A DNA stretch of 64,000 nucleotides from Panaeolus papilionaceus (taxonomy: Eukaryota > Basidiomycota > Agaricomycetes > Agaricales), in assembly GCA_015501605.1 (NCBI GenBank), contig JADNRZ010000005.1, forward strand, positions 2,294,001 to 2,358,000, in the 5' to 3' direction. Under the pieces are notes generated by a model, which made no database searches, had not been told where the DNA came from, and saw nothing but the letters and a program-made list of their open reading frames with translations. This document shows, in pieces, positions 56,647 through 64,000 of this stretch (positions are counted from its first letter, which is position 1; each line of letters begins with the position of its first letter). Both the position numbers and the translations under genes were made by a program.

Positions 56647-58452
56647 TTAGTGATCAATGTGCTCAACGCAGCAAGAAAAACTAATATCAGAAGCCCTGCG
56701 CAATTTCTTCATCGGTTGACGCAGAAACTGCGTGAGGATCCAAGAGTTAGGCGAGGCTCTAAAAATTGGCGGAATGAGCAATAACTTCAACGACACCTCC
56801 CTCAGGGAAGGAAACGCTCGGCTCTGCGTCAAGAGGGTATCCAATCGTCTCCACTCCTCGAAGGACGGTCTAGGCGACGATGCCGCTGAATGAACGGAAC
56901 CCATGTCAATCTCTACCTTAATGCTCTCAATAACATTGTCCCCTTCGACATCTTCCAAGTTATCGCAAATTGCTGCAATTACAGTATCATCGAAGTCGTA
57001 TCCTCTTTGGTTCCATCGGAGGTCGATATGCTTCAAGGTTGTTTTGCATCTTGTAAAGCAATTCCAAAGTCCCGGCATCTCGAGCGGCAAGTCGTATGCT
57101 GTGTCTTCTCCTGCGATATATGAAGTACGCGTTAGTGACGTGCCAATACTATGGATTTATGGGTCATCAAAAAAAAATCATATACCTGCTGTCAGTGTTA
57201 GACTTTCCAACACTTCAACGTGGTCAAAGATGTTGTTCATGGTATCGATATCGTCATCGTTATTTAGAACGGCATCAAGGACCCTGAGTGCAGGAAAGGC
57301 TATCTCGACCCCCTCTTCGGCAGCTTCGCAGATATCATCCCAAGGGAATAACTGATCGGTGACGAGGGTATGAAGATACGGGAGCGTTGTGTGAGCTTTG
57401 GAGTCGTCAACGAGCAAGTCGCTGGTAAAGTCCTCCACCGCTTTCATATTGATAGTTTCGAGAAAAGGTAAATGCTGAATGATGTTGAATGAGAACTCGG
57501 AGACATCGTTGATCGTTAGGTGTTTGATGTTGGGCAGCGCGCTTGGATTTCGTCCCCGTTTATCATCGCTACCAACAGTCTCCCAGTCCGAATCCGAATC
57601 CAACTCTTCGCCATTAACGACGTCAGCATGACCACGTCCTGTCTCATCATCCTGACTCCCAACCTCCTTGTCATCGGTGTCATCTTCCTCATCCGAGTGC
57701 TCCGCATCTGCTGGGCGGTTCCAGTCCTCCAAGAAGCAATGAACGAGCTCTAGGTCCTCGAGAGTAGGGAAGTTGAGAGCATGCCATGCGGGTAGATTAG
57801 CTAAACCATTGATAGATAATGAAATGAGCTTCCGATCCCCGAATTCCTCTAACACGAGTAGACCGAATTCGTAACAATATCGGTTGTCGCATGGGTAAGG
57901 AGAGTCTGCACGAGTGTCATGACAGAAGTGATGGGTTATGGATAGAGCCTCGACCTTGGGAAGATACTGGCCTAGAGATGCCTGAAACCCGTCCATACGA
58001 CCTCCGAGTGCGATATATTGCCGATACAAAATGCACGAAACAATAGTATCCACTGGCAGCGTTAGGTCTATTTTTCCCTCCTCTCCAACAGAAGATCCTG
58101 CCTCATACAATTCGCTGGCTGCAGCACGGACCGACTCCTCATCGGGGGGCGGGTCGTCGTCAGTTTGGAGGACGTAATGCACCCTTTTGACATAGGTTCC
58201 AAGACGTGGCTCGGTTGTGAAAAGTTCCCCAAAATGCTTTCTGGCGATGCTGGGTTTCCCAAAAGGCCCGTACGTGATAGATTGAAACATGACTGGACGG
58301 CAGAGGGACATGAAGGATTTGCATACAAGGCAACACGCCCTGAGGGTAGGTAGATACTCTGACCGCTCATCTGCAGTCAGATTGTCGATGATTAGGCCGA
58401 ATATCTCCAGCGGAAAGGCACATTCGTGGTCAGTGGTCAGCGTTGAGGCCAT
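56647..58452 (-). CDS. F-box/LRR-like protein, family 2 copy II
   Basis: Exons 57186-58452 and 56647-57110 give 576 residues. F-box at FPLEIFGLIIDNL and CCLVCKSFMSLCRPVMFQSITYGPFG. Then EPRLGTYVKRVHYVLQTDDDPPPDE, leucine-rich segments (FPTLEDLELVHCFLEDW, LPNIKHLTINDV), an acidic insertion (HSDEEDDTDDKE, ELDSDSDWE), and the family ending PSFEEWRRLDTLL, FPSLREVSLKLL, LTQFLRQPMKKLRRASDISF. Same strand as copy I, 288 bases away. Highest similarity is to copy I. Confidence 0.85.
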
Positions 58453-58705
58453 GTGTGGAGACGTGATGAAACGGTCGCGATGAGTTCACCAAGGCGGAAC
58501 GAGGTAGGTCCTCTTAGTTGGGGGCTTCAGATAAGCTGAGAAGCATGCCTGGCCCTGGAATTTAAATAGGCCTGAGTTGATACACGTGTCATGGCACTGG
58601 CATGTTTATGTAAAATAGGTGTTCAACTTCAACGTTCAACGTTCAACATTGATCCGGAACGTTGAACAGGACTGTCGCTACGAAAATATCCACCTCACAA
58701 GCTCT

Positions 58706-60387
58706 ATGGAATCTAATCCTCTTCATGGTCCTGTATTTTCTCTCGAAATCTTTCAGCTTATTATCGAAGACATCGCTTCTGGAGAATTAACCGAGAGCGT
58801 TTTACACACAATCAAAGCTTGCTGTGTCATGTCTAGGGCATTTGTTCCTCTCTGTCGTCCGTATATCTTCCGCCACGCGAAATTTGGTCCTTATGGTCCC
58901 GGGAACGAAGCAAGCAAAACCTTGGCGCGGATTATTGAAGACCAGCCACATATTTTGAAGCACGTCAAGGAGTTAACCTTTGACCTTGACACAAACGACT
59001 ACAGCATGCACGGTACTCGATCCGACTACGACTGCAGTGAGGACGCTATCAGCGACTCTGAGAGGAGCTCACTTTGCTCAGACACCACACCGGAATATAC
59101 CAACCCGAATGAGGATGATGTTAGGACAATTGCGCTCGTCAAGCAACTCCTACCCAACGTCAAAATCCTTTCCGTCATTCACACTCTTTGTGACGCCACC
59201 GACCTGCATGGCACCTGCTTGAATTCTCGTTGTCGCTGGCTGTCCTCCAGAACCCTCAGCACTTTCTCCAATTCTTCAACCCTCACCCGACTTGCACTTG
59301 AACAAGTCGTCGTACCCCTGGATGTCTTGATACGTTTACCAAGCTTGGAGGTCACAAACATTACCTTCAGCCTTTTCGATGTATCAGACCTACCATATGG
59401 TGTGGAAGACGGAACTGAGGATGGAAGTGTGGACTCTGACGGCAATTCCAAACAGGACGGCGCTGATGGGGGTCTCTTCGTGGGTCGTTCGCCCCTGAGA
59501 TCCATTTCCCTGCGGGGAGTCCATAACTTCTTCCGCACAATGTTTTCTTTCTTTGCCCAGCTTCGATCTATAACCCTTGAAGGTGTCTCTGAAGATAATG
59601 GAAACCTCATTTTTCTCAAGATCCCTTTCACGACCTATCTTGCACGTCTTGAATCCCTCAGCATCTCACACTCAGAATATCTGTACTACTTCTTCGATAT
59701 CGACGAACTGGAGAAGGGAGGCGATAAGGTTTTCCCTTCATTAAAAAGCTTGAAGGTTGACGACATCATGTGCGATTATCAGGGGCTGGACGACCTCCAC
59801 AACGGTTTTCAACATATTCAAGTTCTAGAGTCACTATTCCTATCAACAAGTAAGCCGCCATATGTTTTTATATCATTGTTGGACGAGACACTCATATATA
59901 TGTAGGAATGGGGGACATCTGCAACCTCAACCTTGACCCAGTCATTATTGGATGCAGAAACACTTTCAAAAATCTCAAAATCGAAACCAATTATGGTGGA
60001 CATTACGATGAGAGCTTGATTAGGATTCTATGCGACGCGCTGACAGCCGTCCGTGGTGACAACGTCCTTGAAACCATTGACCTCACATTGGTCACCTATT
60101 GCACGGGTCCAGCAGAGGGAGGCTGGATGAAGGTACCCAGCTTCGAGCATTGGAAACGACTTGACTCTCTCCTGATGAAGAACCGCGCTGTCGACTTCCC
60201 ATGCCTTCGGAAGGTGAAGGTGTGTGTAAACTTTGACGAAGTGGAGAGCCCCGAGGTCGGAAGCGTGTCAGACTGCTGGATAGGGCAACGGTTTCTTGAA
60301 AAACCTCTCCAGCGTTTGATGGCGACGAAGGAGATTGAGTTTTCTTGTTCACATTATCCGGCAGATGATAATGATCTTGATTTTTGA
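58706..60387 (+). CDS. F-box/LRR-like protein, family 2 copy III
   Basis: Exons 58706-59849 and 59906-60387 give 541 residues. The start MESNPLHGPVFSLEIF was preferred to an in-frame ATG 29 codons upstream, because the other copies start about 10 residues before the F-box. F-box at FSLEIFQLIIEDI and CCVMSRAFVPLCRPYIFRHAKFGPYG. Ends PSFEHWKRLDSLL, FPCLRKVKVCV, GQRFLEKPLQRLMATKEIEF. A shorter acidic part (GVEDGTEDGSVDSDG) replaces the long insertion. Divergent from copy II (254 bases between starts), so the two may share a promoter region. Confidence 0.83.
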
Positions 60388-60657
60388 AACCGTTTTCTTT
60401 TGTGCCAATCGTCTCATACTTGTCCAACTCCCCCGTAAACTACGCATAAACTAGTTATCAATAGATAGTAACAATTCTACGAGCACCTCGACTTTAGGAA
60501 CAGGAACAAAAAACCAGCGTTAATCTTGACACGATTCCCTCCATTTGACGAGTGCAAGTACTTGGAGTTCAGGAACGAGCAAAAGAAAGGAAATACTAAA
60601 TTTGAAATGCGATAAAATCTATGAACAAATTAAAGCTTTAAACAGCGCCAAGACCAA

Positions 60658-62332
60658 TCATCTCTGCGCATGGTGAATATTACATGTAAAAGAAACGTCC
60701 TCAGAAGCGTACAACCTCTTCAACGGCTCCTGCAAAAACTCCTTCCCCGCCCAAAAGTCCTTAATATCCCTAATAGGCCGCACCGGCCCAGCCAAAAAGT
60801 TGATCAAAACAGAGACTTGTCGGAGGTGAGGGAAATCAGCAGCGCGGCCCCGCATGAGGAGGCTGTCAAGCCGCTTCCACTGTTCGAATTTGGGGACAAA
60901 GATATTGATCCCGCGCATGTAGCGATGGTATCGGAGCTTGATTTCGATGATCTCGATGACGTTTTGACCTCGAACTTTGGAGAGAGTGTCGCAGAGGAGG
61001 CTGATGATTGGGTCTCGGTCGTCGTAAATGGATATCTCGCACGCAAGGCCGGCATGCTTCAGAGATGCCTGATGACCGTAGAAGCAGGCTTCCAGGCCCA
61101 CTGTTTTCAGATTCATATTATTCGGGGCTGTGAAATGGGTGTTGGAGGAGGGTTTACAGAATAGGATACGAGGAGAAGGGCTTACACGTGCTAAAGGTAA
61201 ACTTCTCCAATGCTGGTGCATGCGCTATGATGCGACTCGTAGCTTGGTTATCAGTGTCATCGTTCAAGTAAACTTCAAGGTTTCTGAGAGCCGGAAACGC
61301 CTTGATACCAGCCTTGTCCGATAACGTGCAAAAGTGAGTCCACTGGCGGATGTGGTCGGTGAATATGGTGTGAAGCTTGCTGAACGAGGTAACGCGTGTG
61401 GACACATCGAGATGATCCATGACTTCGTCGCCGAAGTCGAGGCTGTTGATACTGGCGCTCTCGAGATCGTTACAGTATTTGATGATAGAGAAAGCGAAGT
61501 TATCGACAGCACGAACGGTGATGGTCTTGAGTTTGAGCGTGGATGAGAGTGGCGGTAACTCGATCTCCGCGCGCTCGCGAATGGAAGGACAGCTCCATTC
61601 GTCCAAGAGGTTACAGTCGAGGTGGAGATGCTGAAGGTTGGGGAAATCGAATACACTCCACATGACGAGATCGGCGAATCCTTTAACAGAGATGGATCGC
61701 ATAGACTCGAGGGTGCTGAATTCCTGGAACATGATGTTTAAATGCGCGAGACAGTGCTTGTCGATACACGGCGTGTGGGTAGCTGAATCTGTAGTGTGAC
61801 ATCGCACATGTCTGAAAGTGAGGCTTTGAATATGCGGAAGATGGTACGCGAGTGTGATGGGGAACTCGTCAACGCGGCCACCCGTCTCAACGAAGGTTTT
61901 GTACTGCATGTACTTCCCATACCCAGGGACTGATCCAAGGTCTGCCAAGGAAGCCGGCCTGGCTGGACGGATCGACGCTGCGGCGCCATACCGCTTTTGC
62001 GCTGCTTCAATCACCGCTCTCTCATTTACCGGTGGCTCGTTCTCGATATCCATGACATAAGTGATGTGCTTGATGTATTTCTGAAATATGGGTTGCTTCG
62101 TGACAAGTTGAGCCAAATTACGACGAGTTCTGTTATAGCTGCCATATGGTCCGTATTTGACATGCGAGAAGATGTGTGGTCGACAGAGATGAAGGAGTGG
62201 TTTGCACGCGAGAGCGGATGCTTTGAGTGAGGGCATGTAAACTGAGCGTTCATCGCAGAGGAGTTCTTCAAAGATGAGCTCGAAGATTTCCATCGGAAAA
62301 CGGCATTCGTCGAGGGCGTTACTTCGCTGCAT
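60658..62332 (-). CDS. F-box/LRR-like protein, family 2 copy IV
   Basis: Exons 61186-62332 and 60658-61127 give 538 residues. The start MQRSNALDECRFP is the first true ATG, while the frame is open nine codons further up from a GTG. F-box at FPMEIFELIFEEL and SALACKPLLHLCRPHIFSHVKYGPYG. Ends PKFEQWKRLDSLL, FPHLRQVSVLI, GKEFLQEPLKRLYASEDVSF. It lacks the acidic insertion altogether. The donor used is GTAAGC, one base pair past a tempting AC-GTGTAAG site that would put a stop right after the splice. Convergent with copy III, 270 bases apart. Confidence 0.83.
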
Positions 62333-62753
62333 TGTGAAGACAAAGACGTGAGCCGCCACGTAGATGGGTGGAGGTGAAAAGAGGGCTGGATTTACGGAAG
62401 TGTTGGTCGGTACTTGTCATCGATCTAAGGGTCGACTATTCAAACTCCGAAAGCCGGGCCTCATGTTCTCCCCTGTCGTACTAGGTGTTGCTGTTAGAAT
62501 CACAGCAAACTTGGACATCTAGGCTGCACTAAGTTACCTGTAGGAGGAGATGGCTTCTTTCCAACCGACCGTTGAATTAGTAAAATAGAACCCGTAACAT
62601 AGTTTTAGCGAAAATGTGGCTCAATATAGCCGAAATTGATGATTCGGTCAATGGTCTTCACTATCAAGCTCTAAAAGCGTTCCAGAATTATGGTATCAAA
62701 TTAAATAAGCCAAAAAGAGTGTAACCAACGGTAGTTCAATAAATGCACTTCAA
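62333..62753. other. Intergenic between family 2 copy IV and the last gene
   Basis: About 420 bases, AT-rich, no reading frame of note. Confidence 0.45.
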
Positions 62754-64000
62754 TTACGGCTCACGAAGGGGAATGGAATCCACAAGTGCCCTCTCAAACA
62801 CCAAGGAATCAATCGCCTCTTCACTGAGGTTAAAGTTGAGATATGGCGACTCCAGCGCTCTAGCCTTCCCACACAAAAACGCTCTAGCCATAAACCTCAT
62901 CTGCACATCACGCATCCTCCTCGCATGTCCATAATGCATCGCCTCAACCGGATGCCGGATCACCCTCGCATGGCGCTTCATCAACGTTCCATCGCGCGGG
63001 ATATCGTGAAACTCTGCATTAAATACCAGGAGCGCAAGGTCTTCTGCGACGCGGGTGGTGCGTGGGTGGTGTTTTTTGGTTGATGCGACGAGAGACAGAC
63101 CGGATTGGAGCTGCTCTATGTATTTCGTGAACCCCCATGCGGGGAGGCTCAAGGCGTCGTGCATGTCGAATGAGGGAGGGAACAGCTCGATGGAGCGGAT
63201 GGTGCTGCATTGGTGGATTCCGAGGTATTGGAGGATAGACCCTGGGTCTCGGAACATGACGATACGGGGTGATCCTCGGTTCAAGAACCCTTGTAGAGTC
63301 AGGCAATATCATGTCAGTAACTATAACAAACCGACAGCGCTGAAGGGACAATTACTCACAGGTACGTTGATCGACACTCAGCCCCTCCAGCTTATTTAGC
63401 TTCAGCCCAGGAGTCGACGGATGACTACCCACCCATCTCGCACACTCCGCAGACGCCGTTTCAAAAGGGAATTGAATCATCTTCAAAGGTGGACAATCTG
63501 CGAGTGACAGATACCTAAGCTCAGGGAACAATTCAACGCCTGCGTCATGTGCAGCCGCTACATAGAACAAGCGGTGGAAGTCGTCTAGGTTTCCAGCGAA
63601 AGACAGATACTCGAGGGTTGCGAATGGAACAAGGGCATAGTGCGGAATGTCGAGAAGATGACGATGTCCGGTGGTGATGGAGAGACGTTTGAGTCGGGGA
63701 AGGTGCTGAAGGAGTGGCATACGTGGTGCGTATTGACCCTGGGAGTTGAACTCTTTGAGGTTGAACCCCGACTGGAGCTCGGTTAGTGTTGGCGGGAAGC
63801 AGCTGGCTAAGCAGGATGACTCCTTGAGGTTGAGCTGTTCCAGGAAAGGTGATGCCAGAACCACACGCAGGGGGATATCGAGGATGGCGAAAAAGCTAAG
63901 CGTAGTCAGGTTTCTCGTACCCAGATGATGAATCATAAATCCAATCATGTCCCTATCCTCGTGAAAATGAGCCTCTCGAACCCCTATAGCGTGAGTTCCG
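62754..64000 (-). CDS. LRR-like protein, 5' end cut by the window edge
   Basis: Exons 63360 to about 63983 (or to the edge) and 62754-63289, with a 70-base intron whose splice gives DQRTW followed by FLNRGSPRIVMF. Leucine-rich strand units are visible (NLTTLSFFAI, FLEQLNLKESS, LPRLKRLSITTG, FATLEYLSFAGN, FPELRYLSLADCPPL). A CTATAG acceptor at 63984-63990 suggests that one more intron lies just before the edge and that the start, and any F-box, is outside the window. Unlike family 2 it lacks the PSFE.W.RLD..L ending. Mushroom F-box genes often have such LRR tails, but no F-box is visible here. Confidence 0.7.

Noticed and set aside
1..64000. tRNA, rRNA or CRISPR features
   Set aside because: I scanned for tRNA box-like GGTTCGANNCC strings and direct repeat arrays. 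The few partial hits (for example near 44625) lack the rest of a tRNA, and CRISPR is not expected in a eukaryote. A covariance-model search would settle the tRNA question.

Overview
This window is nuclear DNA from a filamentous basidiomycete, most likely a mushroom of the Agaricomycetes (order Agaricales probable, genus not determined). The evidence is short 45-130 base introns with GT..AG ends in nearly every gene, and the gene content: DUF6535 and DUF6699 proteins, BTB and F-box expansions, CE5 esterases with a fungal CBM1, a secreted cyanovirin-N homologue, and ordinary eukaryotic Polo kinase and SMC1. Exon structures were worked out by hand from splice signals, reading frame and comparison among paralogues inside the window. 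No transcript data were available.

Layout: 0-2 kb, 3' part cut off of a DUF6535 membrane protein (-). 2.04-2.73 kb, a short inverted-repeat transposon. 3.1-12.9 kb, three F-box genes of one family (A, B, C, all +), with a Cys-rich small secreted protein and a DUF6699 gene between A and B. 13.3-28.8 kb, an accessory block around the Polo kinase gene, holding five copies plus one fragment of an unrecognised ~224-residue family (called H here), two BTB genes and a cyanovirin-N-like gene. 30.1-31.6 kb, a single F-box/LRR-like gene (-). 32.3-38.3 kb, three more members of the first F-box family (D, E, F, +). 38.6-43.7 kb, SMC1 (-, 22 exons). 44.8-53.5 kb, three CE5 esterases (two with CBM1), a one-pass membrane protein and the seventh F-box family member G (-). 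54.4-62.3 kb, four paralogues of a second F-box family in mixed orientation. 62.7 kb to the end, a partial LRR-like gene.

Two housekeeping genes (Polo kinase, SMC1) sit as anchors in a region otherwise made of fast-duplicating families. At least twelve F-box genes and two BTB genes lie within 64 kb. These families normally supply substrate receptors to SCF (Cul1) and Cul3 ubiquitin ligases, so the region can be read as a local island of putative substrate receptors. That reading is inference. The esterases belong to plant cell-wall breakdown and act outside the cell. The H family is the best candidate for something undescribed: it has a fixed three-exon structure, a shared promoter block, and copies at different stages of decay.
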